The notes: generated by a model from the letters alone, not told the origin. A stretch of 64,000 nucleotides of DNA from Candidatus Nanopelagicaceae bacterium (GCA_018882735.1 VERH01000001.1:17584-81583), one strand, 5' to 3'. Positions 37,869-46,483 are shown, numbered from the stretch's first letter. Translations and numbers: made by a program.

Positions 37869-38918
37869 GTGACAGTCTTCCATCAAAGCACTAGAAAAAC
37901 TATTACTGGACATGCGCCGCTTCGGAGCGCATTACGCGACACCCAGACCTACTCCTCTGACTTACAAGGAGATGCGGATGTCCGTGACTATAGGCAATTA
38001 CCTTTAGAAGTTGATCCTCCACTTCATCACCTTTATAGATCAGCACTAGCGCCATATTTTGTTAAGCCTGCAATTGAGAAGCATGCCGAGAGTTTTCGAA
38101 AAAATTCGGAAAGTCTGCTTAAGATTTATTTCGCCGCAGAGCCAAAAGAAGTAGTTAGTGATCTCGCACTTCCTTTGGTAATGCATAACTTAGGCGTTAT
38201 CTACAACCGTCCTCAGGATGTTGAAGAATGGATTTCTTGGGGTCCTGACGTTTGGACTGCGGAGTCCGAAAAAAGAGATGGAGCAGTTCTCCACCGCTAC
38301 TTGGATTCTGTCTACGAAGAAGCTGTGCGACATGAAACTAGGGACATTTATGGCGAGATCGCAAATTTAGAAATTGCCGGAAAGCGAATTTCTCCTCTTG
38401 AATTCCGTGGAATTGTCGGTGTTCTTTTAGCGGGCGGTAGAGACACGGTGGTGAAACTTTTAACTGGAATCATGTGGCACTTTGCTCGCACCGATGAACT
38501 GATGCAAATTCGAAGCAAGGAAATTACCATCAATTCAGCTATTCAAGAATTCTTACGGTTCCTTACCCCACTTCCGCTCATGAATCGGACTACCACCCCT
38601 GAGACGGGTGCATCAGATTTGCCTGAAGATAGATATGTCGGAATGAGCTTTATTTCAGGCAATTTCGATCAAACAGTCTTTGAAGAACCATTTACGCTAA
38701 ATCTCAACAGAGCGCGAAATCCCCATTTGAGCTTTGGCTTTGGACCTCATACCTGTCTTGGAAACCACATTGCAGAAATTGAGGCTAGAGTATTCATGGA
38801 AACGTTGAGCGATAGTAACTTGAATTGGAAAATTCATACAGAGGAAATCAATTTCCATTCAACGCCGTTTGAGAAAGTGCCAGATCAATTTAAGTCACTT
38901 AAAGTTGTTCTTAGATAG
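37869..38918 (+). CDS. Cytochrome P450, N-terminally short
   Basis: A 349-residue haem monooxygenase. Seen: substrate-region VDPPLHHLYRSALAPYFVKP, I-helix LLAGGRDTVVKLL (oxygen-binding A-G-x-D-T), K-helix ExxR in IQEFLRFL, and the haem loop FGFGPHTCLGNHIAEIEAR with the cysteine ligand. Bacterial P450s usually have about 400 residues; here the first 50 or so before the B helix are missing. The substrate is unknown. No ferredoxin or reductase gene is nearby. Codon use looks more AT-rich than that of the housekeeping genes around it. Confidence 0.92.
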   Translation: MTVFHQSTRKTITGHAPLRSALRDTQTYSSDLQGDADVRDYRQLPLEVDPPLHHLYRSALAPYFVKPAIEKHAESFRKNSESLLKIYFAAEPKEVVSDLALPLVMHNLGVIYNRPQDVEEWISWGPDVWTAESEKRDGAVLHRYLDSVYEEAVRHETRDIYGEIANLEIAGKRISPLEFRGIVGVLLAGGRDTVVKLLTGIMWHFARTDELMQIRSKEITINSAIQEFLRFLTPLPLMNRTTTPETGASDLPEDRYVGMSFISGNFDQTVFEEPFTLNLNRARNPHLSFGFGPHTCLGNHIAEIEARVFMETLSDSNLNWKIHTEEINFHSTPFEKVPDQFKSLKVVLR

Positions 38919-38925
38919 TTTTTCT

Positions 38926-40143
38926 TCATTCAAAACTGTAGTTAATTGACTCAAGAACTAAATCAACATAAGTCATATCGGCCCAGGAAAACCACTCTCT
39001 AGTAAATTTAGAACTGTCATCAACATGAAATGACTCATGCATTTGACCAGATCCTGCATCGGTGTTGTCTAGTATGTCCAAAGCGCTAATTTGCTCGGTT
39101 GGACTATTTGAAGTTAAGGCTGCCATCGCAATAGCAATTGGCCAGACAAAGTTCTTCGGAGTGTGCTGGGAGCCAACGCCCATGGCTAATGCACCTTTAA
39201 AGAAATATGGATTTTCTTCGGATAAAACTAGATCACGCGTAATTTGATACTCGAGGTTCTCTGATGAAAGTACCTCCAGATAGGGAAGACTCAGAAGAGA
39301 TGGGACATTCGCGTCATCCATAAATAATGAATTACCCAGCCCATCTACCTCATACGCGAATTTGCCATCGATGACTCCAAACTCCCTTACGCCCTTTCCA
39401 ATCTCAGACGCCAGTTGGGCTGCTTGAGTCTCAAACCCTGCAAAGCGCAATTTCTTGAGTTCACTCATGAAGAATAGATTTGAAGGTATTAAGTAACCAT
39501 ATGTGCAGGCATCGTCGCTAGGTCTAAAAGCAGAGTAGACCATTCCGGTAACGCCTACTGGTGCTCCTCGCCCTAGATGAGAGAGTGAATCATGAGGTGG
39601 TGAGCCATCTCTTCTGAATATATAACTATCGCGATCGTGATTTTGTTCTTTCTTGGCGAGATTAATCATCACTTCTAATGCCGCCTCAAAATTCCCGTCA
39701 AAGTGATCGGTGTAACCATATTGCTCAGAAATCTTTCGAGCTAGATAGAGGATTGATGCCCAGGAATCTAATTCAAATTTTCGCTCAAAGACCCACAGAG
39801 ATTGATCTGGAAAATCCTTGTGCCAACATGCACCACTAGGTCCCGGATTAAAAGCATTTGCGTAGGGATCCTTTAGAAACAACTTTATTTGTGAGCGGCT
39901 TAGATCAGCTAGTAGGTCAATTACCTTCGGATGCTTCGAGCGCAGTAGCGGCTTGACTTGCCAAGTTGAATCTCTCAACCACATCGCTGGAATATCGCCA
40001 GTAATAATAAAAGGTAATCCATCTGACATGCTGGTTAAGGTTTTCTTGAAAAATGCTTGGACAGACCGATCTACTCGAGTAAATCTTTCTGGCGTAATCT
40101 GCTTCGAAATACCGGGATATAAATCCCTAGTTTCTAAATCCAT
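38926..40143 (-). CDS. GH125 metal-independent alpha-mannosidase
   Basis: A 405-residue (alpha/alpha)6-barrel hydrolase (former DUF1237). Family landmarks: FIITGDIPAMWLRDSTWQ near the N-terminus, ANAFNPGPSGACWHKDF, WVFERKFELDSWA, FRPSDDACTYGYLIPSN, FMDDANVPSLLSLPYLE and ESFHVDDSSKFTREWFSWA. Characterised members are exo-alpha-1,6-mannosidases. There is no signal peptide, so it would act on imported or internal mannosides. A link to the protein mannosyltransferase at 26.9 kb is only conceivable. ATG 40143 is leaderless by pattern. Confidence 0.93.
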   Translation of the reverse strand: MDLETRDLYPGISKQITPERFTRVDRSVQAFFKKTLTSMSDGLPFIITGDIPAMWLRDSTWQVKPLLRSKHPKVIDLLADLSRSQIKLFLKDPYANAFNPGPSGACWHKDFPDQSLWVFERKFELDSWASILYLARKISEQYGYTDHFDGNFEAALEVMINLAKKEQNHDRDSYIFRRDGSPPHDSLSHLGRGAPVGVTGMVYSAFRPSDDACTYGYLIPSNLFFMSELKKLRFAGFETQAAQLASEIGKGVREFGVIDGKFAYEVDGLGNSLFMDDANVPSLLSLPYLEVLSSENLEYQITRDLVLSEENPYFFKGALAMGVGSQHTPKNFVWPIAIAMAALTSNSPTEQISALDILDNTDAGSGQMHESFHVDDSSKFTREWFSWADMTYVDLVLESINYSFE

Positions 40144-40149
40144 AAACTA

Positions 40150-40155
40150 ATCTTA
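40150..40155 (-). promoter_or_regulatory. -10 hexamer for leaderless GH125 mRNA
   Basis: TAAGAT on the minus strand ends six bases before ATG 40143, in the 29-base gap between tRNA-Arg and the gene. Confidence 0.5.
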
Positions 40156-40172
40156 CGAATGAATTAGAAATG

Positions 40173-40245
40173 TGTCCTTGGCCGGAGTTGAACCGGCGAC
40201 CTACCGCTTAGGAGGCGGTTGCTCTATCCACTGAGCTACAAGGAC
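40173..40245 (-). tRNA. tRNA-Arg (anticodon CCU)
   Basis: Minus strand. Acceptor GTCCTTG/CAAGGAC, D-arm GCTC...GAGC, anticodon stem ACCGC/GCGGT with loop CTCCTAA (anticodon CCT), T-arm GCCGG-TTCAACT-CCGGC, discriminator A. The CCA end is not encoded (CAT follows), unlike the other two tRNAs in the window. Confidence 0.96.
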
Positions 40246-40353
40246 TTATCTGAGAATTATCTAATAATAATTGAGCGTAATCACGCGGTAAATTGCTTTA
40301 AAAATTACTCTAAGTTAAACTCCGTACAAATCTCGTTTGGAGTTGATTTCACC

Positions 40354-41580
40354 ATGAAAGCGCTGGTAATAGGTGCTGGTGGCGTCGGTAGAGCGATTAT
40401 CAATATCGCATCACGGAGATCGTTTATATCTTCGCTGGTCATCGCTGATCGAACCCTGGCACGTGCCCAAGAGGCTGTTTCAAGGGTCAAAGACCCCCGT
40501 TTTTCGGCTGCCCAAGTAAATGCAGCTGAGCTAGAGGACTTGAGGGAGTTAATCCGCAAAGCCGATCCTGATGTCGTAATCAATGCTGTTGATCCGCGCT
40601 TTGTGATGCCGATTTTTCTTGCTTGTGAAATTGAAAATACAAATTACATCGATATGGCGATGTCACTCTCTCGCCCACATCCGCACTATCCGCATACCGA
40701 AACCGGTGTGAAGTTAGGTGATGAACAATTCGCACGTGATTGGAATTGGGAAGAGCGGAAGATCTATGCGCTAGTTGGTATGGGCGTCGAACCTGGAATG
40801 AGCGATATCTTCGCTAAGTACGCAGACAATGAGATGTTTAGTCGAATTGATTCGATCACCATTCTCGATGGCTCGAACTTGAGAGTTGAGGGCGCAAACT
40901 TTGCTCCTTCCTTCTCAATCTGGACGACTATTGAAGAGTGCCTAAATCCACCGTTAGTTTGGGAAGATGGCCGTGGTTGGTTCACTACCCCACCGTTTAG
41001 CGAGATCGAAACCTTTGATTTCCCTGAAGGTATTGGACCGGTTGAGTGCGTGAATGTTGAGCACGAAGAAGTCGTTCTAATCCCCCAGAAAGTCGATGCC
41101 AAGAAAGTTAACTTCAAATACGGACTTGGCGCTGAGTTCATCCAGATTCTCAAGACCATCAACATGCTTGGTATGGATCGTAAAGAGAATGTGGAAGTGC
41201 AAGGCGTATCGGTCGCACCACGCGACTTGCTCGCAGCTTCACTACCTGATCCAGCAACTCTTGGTTCTCGCATGAAGGGTAAAACCTGTGCCGGTGCGCT
41301 AGTTCGCGGACTTGATAAGAACGGTCAACCAAAAGCCGTATACATCTATAACGTTGTTGATAATGAATGGTCGATGAAGGAATATGGCGATCAGGCTGTT
41401 GTTTGGCAGACCGCAGTAAATCCGGTCATCGCAATGGAATTGATTCATAACGGAACCTGGCAACCACGTGGCGTTAATGGTCCAGAATGGTTTGATCCAA
41501 AGCCATTTTTAAAACTTATGGAGGAATACGGTACTTCCTGGCATATCCGTGAGGAGTCCACTGCCGGTATCGTGAAGTAG
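40354..41580 (+). CDS. Saccharopine dehydrogenase-like oxidoreductase
   Basis: A 408-residue NAD(P)-dependent protein. The Rossmann motif MKALVIGAGGVGRAIINIA starts the chain, followed by VINAVDPRFVMPIFLACEIENTNYIDMA, typical of the saccharopine dehydrogenase / lysine dehydrogenase / carboxynorspermidine synthase group, and the GMGVEPGMSDIFAKYA turn before the catalytic alpha/beta domain. The exact reaction is not decided; with homospermidine synthase 3.5 kb downstream a diamine or polyamine role is a reasonable guess. ATG 40354 is used because the upstream part of the frame lies inside tRNA-Arg. The SDR gene follows with TAGTG overlap. Confidence 0.83.
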   Translation: MKALVIGAGGVGRAIINIASRRSFISSLVIADRTLARAQEAVSRVKDPRFSAAQVNAAELEDLRELIRKADPDVVINAVDPRFVMPIFLACEIENTNYIDMAMSLSRPHPHYPHTETGVKLGDEQFARDWNWEERKIYALVGMGVEPGMSDIFAKYADNEMFSRIDSITILDGSNLRVEGANFAPSFSIWTTIEECLNPPLVWEDGRGWFTTPPFSEIETFDFPEGIGPVECVNVEHEEVVLIPQKVDAKKVNFKYGLGAEFIQILKTINMLGMDRKENVEVQGVSVAPRDLLAASLPDPATLGSRMKGKTCAGALVRGLDKNGQPKAVYIYNVVDNEWSMKEYGDQAVVWQTAVNPVIAMELIHNGTWQPRGVNGPEWFDPKPFLKLMEEYGTSWHIREESTAGIVK

Positions 41581-42365
41581 TGGTCCCGATAAGTTCAAAA
41601 CCGATTGCGCTGGTGACTGGCGCTACTGCCGGAATCGGCGCCGCATTTGCCGAACATCTTGCCGAGCTCGGCCATGATCTAGTTATCACAGCGCGCGATT
41701 TAGCGCGGTTAGATAAGAGCGCGGATGAACTTAGAAATAAACATGGCGTTGAAGTTGAAGTCATAAAAGCCGACCTTGCTACAAATGAAGGAATTAGAAC
41801 TATTGAGCTCCGCTTGGAGAATATAAGCAGGCCAATTGAGGTCTTAATCAATAACGCCGGATTTGGAATAAATAAGAGTTTTTCAGTTAGCGACCGACAA
41901 TCAGAGAATGATCTACTTGATGTGTTGGTGCGGGCACCACTTCGTTTCATGCACGCGGTTCTACCTGCGATGAAGGAGCGCGATAGCGGAACCATCATCA
42001 ATGTCTCAAGCGTTGCCGGATGGATTGCCGGGGGTAGTTATAGCGCTGCTAAGTCATACCTGACGGTAATGAGTGAATCACTACACACAGAACTTCTTGG
42101 CACTAATGTGAAAGTTCACGCTCTATGTCCTGGTTTTACTCGTACCGAGTTTCACCAACGGGGTCGGATGAAGATGAATGGTCTCCCGGAATTTCTCTGG
42201 CTTGATGCAAGTGAGGTTGTTGCGACCGCTTGGAAAAGTTCTCAAAAGGGCAAAGCGCTCTCTATCCCTGGTTCCCAATACAAATTGCTGACTCTCTTGA
42301 TGCGATACATACCCCGTCCGATTGTGAGAAAAGTCGGTATGAACGCTCGCAAAAGACAGCGATAA
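41580..42365 (+). CDS. Short-chain dehydrogenase/reductase
   Basis: A 261-residue classical SDR. Cofactor motif VTGATAGIGAAFAEHLAELG, NNAGFGINKSF (NNAG), catalytic serine in INVSSVAGWIAGGS and Y-S-A-A-K for the YxxxK. It resembles DltE-type general reductases. Substrate unknown. GTG 41580 shares its first base with the previous gene's TAG, so it is coupled to the saccharopine-dehydrogenase-like gene and probably works in the same pathway. Confidence 0.9.
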   Translation: MVPISSKPIALVTGATAGIGAAFAEHLAELGHDLVITARDLARLDKSADELRNKHGVEVEVIKADLATNEGIRTIELRLENISRPIEVLINNAGFGINKSFSVSDRQSENDLLDVLVRAPLRFMHAVLPAMKERDSGTIINVSSVAGWIAGGSYSAAKSYLTVMSESLHTELLGTNVKVHALCPGFTRTEFHQRGRMKMNGLPEFLWLDASEVVATAWKSSQKGKALSIPGSQYKLLTLLMRYIPRPIVRKVGMNARKRQR

Positions 42366-42474
42366 GGGACTTTCTCAGCAAATTCCTTACTTTCTGTGGA
42401 GGTTCGTTGAGCAATTTTTGACCCTTCAGCCTTTAGGATTTCGGCTAATAACTGCGGTAAATCTGGGAGGCATT

Positions 42475-43131
42475 GTGCAAAACACATTTGTGAAGTTCGG
42501 TAAGAAAGCCACTGTTGTTGCCGCCATGGCGCTGCTAACGACTACCACTTCCTTCATACCTGCCGAGGCCGCAAATAAAGCTGGAGCGCGTTGCACAAAG
42601 GAAGGCGCCACAACAAGAATCGGTGGCGATCGCTACGTATGCACAAAGAACCCTCGTTACCCAAATGAGCGCCGCACCTGGGTTTGGATTGGTTGTATCC
42701 AAGCAAATACTCTTTATACAGATTCGGTTAAGCGCCTTGACGGTTTAAAGGCTGGATTAGTTACCGCCACAGCGAAACTCGCTGAGTTAACCGCAGAGAT
42801 TCCTGCGGCAGAAGCAAAGGCAAAAGAATTTGATGCAAAGATTGTTGCTACCCAAGTAAAGCTCGATGCTGCTAAAGCAAATTACGAGGAGAATCGAGTT
42901 AAGGGAACTGCTTACGCAAAGGCAACTGAACAATGGAACAACGCCGTTAAGAGCTATGAGCGCGCCATCGCAGGTTTCAAGCGCGCAGCCGATAACTGGC
43001 GTGAGAAGAGTTCAGATGTGACTGCTCAACAGAAGCGCCTTGATCTGCAATCCCAGACCGTCGCTGCCTCTGAAGTTGAGATTAAGTCCAATCTCAAGGG
43101 ACGTAATCAAGCCTGCCAGCGTGGCCTGTAA
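42475..43131 (+). CDS. Secreted coiled-coil protein with N-terminal cysteine motif
   Basis: About 218 residues. A signal peptide (about 1-33, VVAAMALLTTTTSFIPAEAA) is followed by a small module with the pattern G-x-x-C-x-x-x-G ... Y-V-C-T-K ... W-x-W-x-G-C (about residues 36-75). Then comes a long alpha-helical coiled coil rich in Ala, Lys and Glu (about 80-205) and a final cysteine near the C-terminus. Four cysteines could form two disulfides. I recognise no enzyme domain; a cell-envelope structural or sensing role is possible. GTG 42475 with GGGAGG four bases before it is chosen over an upstream start that would spoil the signal peptide. Confidence 0.75.
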   Translation: MQNTFVKFGKKATVVAAMALLTTTTSFIPAEAANKAGARCTKEGATTRIGGDRYVCTKNPRYPNERRTWVWIGCIQANTLYTDSVKRLDGLKAGLVTATAKLAELTAEIPAAEAKAKEFDAKIVATQVKLDAAKANYEENRVKGTAYAKATEQWNNAVKSYERAIAGFKRAADNWREKSSDVTAQQKRLDLQSQTVAASEVEIKSNLKGRNQACQRGL

Positions 43132-43134
43132 GCA

Positions 43135-43560
43135 CTAACCAACAGTAACTTTTGTCCTAGTTGCCTTTACTGGCACGGAACGAAGATCTCGCTTTGCTGG
43201 GCCAACTTCTACTTTTCCGTTGACCGCAAATTCAGCGCGATGATTTGGGCAGATCCACTTTCCACCGCTTAAGCCGACTGTAGTTCCTTCATGTGTGCAA
43301 GAAAGATCTAGCGCTCTAAATCCATTAACTGCTTTTGAGGTTCGGACTAACGCAAGTGATCTTCCAGATGAATCTTCAAACTGAACTACTCCACCGACTT
43401 TGCGGAGCGCAGTATTTTGAGAGATCAGAACCTCTACCTTTCCATTAGCTAGCACCTTTACCTTCGATGCAGCAATAGCTTTATCAGGTACAAAACCAAG
43501 CGTGAGGACTGCGAGTCCACAAAGTAGTGAACGTCTAGATAGAGAATTCTCGTTTTCCAT
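43135..43560 (-). CDS. Tat-exported Rieske 2Fe-2S protein
   Basis: A 141-residue protein with a twin-arginine signal (SLSRRSLLCGLAVLTLGF) and a Rieske fold: cluster ligands in LSCTHEGTTVGLSG (C-x-H) and WICPNHRAEF (C-x-x-H). The usual loop glycine/proline pattern and the final beta strands are present. It is a small soluble electron-transfer protein outside the membrane; its partner is not apparent. ATG 43560 with AAAGG upstream is preferred over a longer frame lacking the Tat signal at its start. It is divergent from a diguanylate cyclase with a 23-base gap. Confidence 0.87.
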   Translation of the reverse strand: MENENSLSRRSLLCGLAVLTLGFVPDKAIAASKVKVLANGKVEVLISQNTALRKVGGVVQFEDSSGRSLALVRTSKAVNGFRALDLSCTHEGTTVGLSGGKWICPNHRAEFAVNGKVEVGPAKRDLRSVPVKATRTKVTVG

Positions 43561-43574
43561 GTTTAACCTTTCAA

Positions 43575-43580
43575 TACGCT
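43575..43580 (+). promoter_or_regulatory. -10 hexamer for the diguanylate cyclase gene
   Basis: TACGCT ends three bases before ATG 43584 and six before the in-frame ATG 43587. Leaderless spacing favours the second ATG. Confidence 0.45.
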
Positions 43581-43583
43581 TCA

Positions 43584-44954
43584 ATGATGAGAATCTACTC
43601 CTCAACAAGGTGGCTCGCCAGCACATTGCTACTTTCATATTTGATTCTCAGGTACTTTTCAGAGCCAACCTGGTGGAGCGAGCTAATCGTCTATAACTCA
43701 GTTCTAATCGCTGCAATTATCGGAATCTTGTTTACACCACTTCCCGATGATGACCTCGGCCAGAAAGTCTTCGCACTCGCCCTCCTAGCGTGGGGAATTG
43801 GCTCCATTACTTCATCTATTGATTCTTTCTTTAATACTGAGCTAAGCATCATTTCTGAGATCGCTTATTCTCTTTTCTATCCCCTAGCGATATTCGGTGC
43901 GATTAGATCCCTCCGTAATCAGGCAAAGAGTCGTCGCCTTGAATTGATAGACACCCTAGTAATCGCTCTAAGTGGTACAACCCTACTTTCAACCTTCTTT
44001 CTTAAACCCGCATCTTCGGAGATCTCAGGAAGCCAATATGAAGTCTTCTTAACGATTATCTATCCAGTTGGAGATCTGGTGTTACTTTTGACAGTAATTG
44101 GTATTGTCTTACTTCAAAGATTGAGTCTGCGAAGTCTTCTCTTTTTGCTTGGCGTTACCATCTTTACTGCGAGTGATTTCTATTATCTCTGGTTAAGTCA
44201 GAATGATCTCTATATCTTTGGCAGCCTTAGCGATGCGGGCTGGTTACTTGGCTTTATCTTCATCGCCCATAGTTATTGGTTTCCATCCGATGAAGAGGAA
44301 CATCCGCGTACCTTCAATCCAACTATCGTCACGCTCGCGCTGGTATTAAGTTCAGTAATTCTTGCTATCTCAGTCTTAAGACCCGACTATTTTCCCCGCT
44401 TCGTTTTGATCCCGGCATTTGCAACGATCGCCCTCGCCTTCTTACGGATGGCGGTGGCTATGGCAGATGCTCGGAAGATGAGTGAAGAACAGATCCTCGC
44501 TCGCACCGATGAGCTAACTGGCCTAGCAAACCGGCGTCGCTTTATCGCCGAGTTTGAAGTGTTCCAAAAGTCTCCCGGCTCCTTGCTCATACTCGACTTA
44601 GATGGCTTCAAGCCGGTCAATGACCAATTAGGCCATGATGTTGGCGATCAACTCTTAGCCCAAGTCGCACGGCGCCTTGAGCGAGTCATGCCAAAGGGTG
44701 CGCTCCTCGCGCGACTTGGTGGCGATGAATTTGGCGCGCTAATTCCAGGTCACGAAGGCATGGAGATCGCAGTCGCGCTCCGCGCCACTATGGAGTTCCC
44801 GTTTAGCGTTGCTGGGCATGAAATCAAACTAGGCGTCTCCATCGGCGAAGCTTTTGGAGAGAACGAGAGCGATAGTGAGAACCTGCTCCGCCGAGCTGAT
44901 GAAGCGATGTACCGCGCCAAGCGAGAAAGAGTTGGCGTAGTCAGAGCTGGATAA
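43584..44954 (+). CDS. Membrane-bound diguanylate cyclase (GGDEF)
   Basis: A 456-residue protein. About eight hydrophobic helices (residues 10-285) form an uncharacterised membrane sensor, then a GGDEF domain (about 300-455): ARTDELTGLANRRRFIAEF, LLILDLDGFKPVNDQLGHDVGDQLL, LARLGGDEFGALI and RADEAMYRAKRER. The catalytic GGDEF is intact, so it should make c-di-GMP. The inhibitory I-site RxxD is replaced by P-K-G-A. There is no EAL domain. The true start may be ATG 43587. Confidence 0.93.
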   Translation: MMRIYSSTRWLASTLLLSYLILRYFSEPTWWSELIVYNSVLIAAIIGILFTPLPDDDLGQKVFALALLAWGIGSITSSIDSFFNTELSIISEIAYSLFYPLAIFGAIRSLRNQAKSRRLELIDTLVIALSGTTLLSTFFLKPASSEISGSQYEVFLTIIYPVGDLVLLLTVIGIVLLQRLSLRSLLFLLGVTIFTASDFYYLWLSQNDLYIFGSLSDAGWLLGFIFIAHSYWFPSDEEEHPRTFNPTIVTLALVLSSVILAISVLRPDYFPRFVLIPAFATIALAFLRMAVAMADARKMSEEQILARTDELTGLANRRRFIAEFEVFQKSPGSLLILDLDGFKPVNDQLGHDVGDQLLAQVARRLERVMPKGALLARLGGDEFGALIPGHEGMEIAVALRATMEFPFSVAGHEIKLGVSIGEAFGENESDSENLLRRADEAMYRAKRERVGVVRAG

Positions 44955-45015
44955 ATTAGGCGCTGTCGAGGTTTGGTCGTAAAGTTCGGGCGTCCAAATG
45001 TCCACATCGAACGGG

Positions 45016-45028
45016 GTGAGATTCTCAC
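45016..45028. repeat. Palindromic operator-like element before hss
   Basis: GTGAGA-T-TCTCAC is a perfect six-base inverted repeat with a one-base centre, 21 bases before the TTG start of the homospermidine synthase gene. It could be a repressor operator or the tip of a leader hairpin. Confidence 0.35.
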
Positions 45029-45049
45029 ATCTCCAATAGGAGGTCCTAA

Positions 45050-46483
45050 TTGTCAGCACGCTTCACCAATAAAGTTCTAATTCTCGGAGCCGGTTCAGTC
45101 TCCCAATCAGTCCTACCTCTTCTTATCGAGCATCTTGTAGATGCAAAACAGATCACCATCATGGATCAACGCGATAATCGTTCGCGAGTCCAAGGCGCGC
45201 TAAATCAAGGCGCTACATATGTCCAAGACCAGATAACTCGTGGCAATCTCGATGCCCAACTATCAAAGTATCTGCAGGCCGGCGACTTTCTTTTGGATCT
45301 CGCTTGGAATATCGATGCCAACACAATTTTGCAATGGTGCCATGATCATGGCGTCCTTTATCTAAATACTTCTATCGAAGAGTGGGACCCATACGAAGGC
45401 GGCTCAAACAAGCACCCGCTTGAGCGCACTCTTTATTACCGCCACATGCGGATGCGTGATATGAAATCACGTTGGACTAAAACAGGTGCCACCGCGATTG
45501 TTGAGCATGGCGCTAACCCTGGACTGGTTTCCCATCTAGTAAAGAAGTCTTTAGTAGATATCGCAACTCGCGCCCTTAAGGATGGAAAAGTAAGTGGCGA
45601 TGTTGAAGCGGCGCTAGTAAATGAGAATTATCAAAGCCTTGCCCACTCCCTTAATGTGAAGGTTATTCACATCTCAGAACGCGATACCCAGGTAACTAAT
45701 AAGCCAAAGCAATGGGGAGAATTTGTAAATACCTGGTCTGTTGAAGGTTTCTATGAAGAGGGCGTTGCGCCAGCCGAACTTGGTTGGGGAACTCATGAAA
45801 AGAGCCTTCCAACAAATGCATTTGAGCATCCATCAGGTCCTAAGAATCAGATTGCGATTGCCCAACCAGGCGCCACAACTTGGGTCCGTTCCTGGGTTCC
45901 AAACTTTGAAATTCAAGGAATGGTAATTCGCCATGGTGAAGCTTTCACAATCTCAGATCACTTAACAGTTTGGGATAACGGAAAAGCGATTTACCGGCCA
46001 ACAGTTCACTATGCGTACTGTCCTTCAAATGAAGCCATCGTTTCGATGAAGGAACTTGAGATGCTCAATTGGGAGCTGCACAAGAATCAACGGATCATGA
46101 ATGATGAAATTACCGGTGGTGATGATCGCCTTGGAGTTCTCTTGATGGGGCATCCATATAAATCTTGGTGGACTGGTTCGCTATTGAATATCGAAGACTC
46201 ACGTAAATTGATTCCCGGTCAATCAGCAACAACTGTCCAAGTCTCCTCGGCTGTTTACGCAGCCGTTGCTTGGGCGATGAAGAATCCAAACGCTGGGTTG
46301 CTTGTCCCAGATGAACTTCCTTGGCGTGAAGTACTTGGTTATGCCGAGAAGTACTGGGGTGGAATCCACTCCGAAGCTGCTGATTGGGATCCGCTCGTTA
46401 ATCGACGCGATCTCTTTGAGGGTTGGAACGATAAGAAAGTCGATCGCGCCGATCCGTGGCAGTTCACTAACTTCTTGGTTTAG
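45050..46483 (+). CDS. hss: Homospermidine synthase
   Basis: A 477-residue saccharopine-dehydrogenase-fold enzyme joining putrescine (or spermidine) units to homospermidine with NAD. NKVLILGAGSVSQSVLPLL is the Rossmann motif; SIEEWDPYEGGSNKHPLERTLYYRHMRMR and TAIVEHGANPGLVSHLVKKSL match bacterial Hss closely, and VSMKELEMLNWELHKNQRIM follows. Start is TTG 45050 with a strong AGGAGGT five bases before it. The stop overlaps the photolyase stop. Homospermidine synthase is best known from proteobacteria, so its presence here is notable. Confidence 0.9.
   Translation: MSARFTNKVLILGAGSVSQSVLPLLIEHLVDAKQITIMDQRDNRSRVQGALNQGATYVQDQITRGNLDAQLSKYLQAGDFLLDLAWNIDANTILQWCHDHGVLYLNTSIEEWDPYEGGSNKHPLERTLYYRHMRMRDMKSRWTKTGATAIVEHGANPGLVSHLVKKSLVDIATRALKDGKVSGDVEAALVNENYQSLAHSLNVKVIHISERDTQVTNKPKQWGEFVNTWSVEGFYEEGVAPAELGWGTHEKSLPTNAFEHPSGPKNQIAIAQPGATTWVRSWVPNFEIQGMVIRHGEAFTISDHLTVWDNGKAIYRPTVHYAYCPSNEAIVSMKELEMLNWELHKNQRIMNDEITGGDDRLGVLLMGHPYKSWWTGSLLNIEDSRKLIPGQSATTVQVSSAVYAAVAWAMKNPNAGLLVPDELPWREVLGYAEKYWGGIHSEAADWDPLVNRRDLFEGWNDKKVDRADPWQFTNFLV

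Noticed and set aside
40173..40245. Integration attachment site at tRNA-Arg
   Set aside because: I looked for a repeat of the tRNA 3' end near purU and further out and saw none; no integrase gene is present. The block beside it may still be accessory, but there is no proof of integration.
40219..40353. N-terminal extension of the saccharopine-dehydrogenase-like ORF
   Set aside because: The first codons lie inside tRNA-Arg; the Rossmann motif starts at the ATG at 40354.
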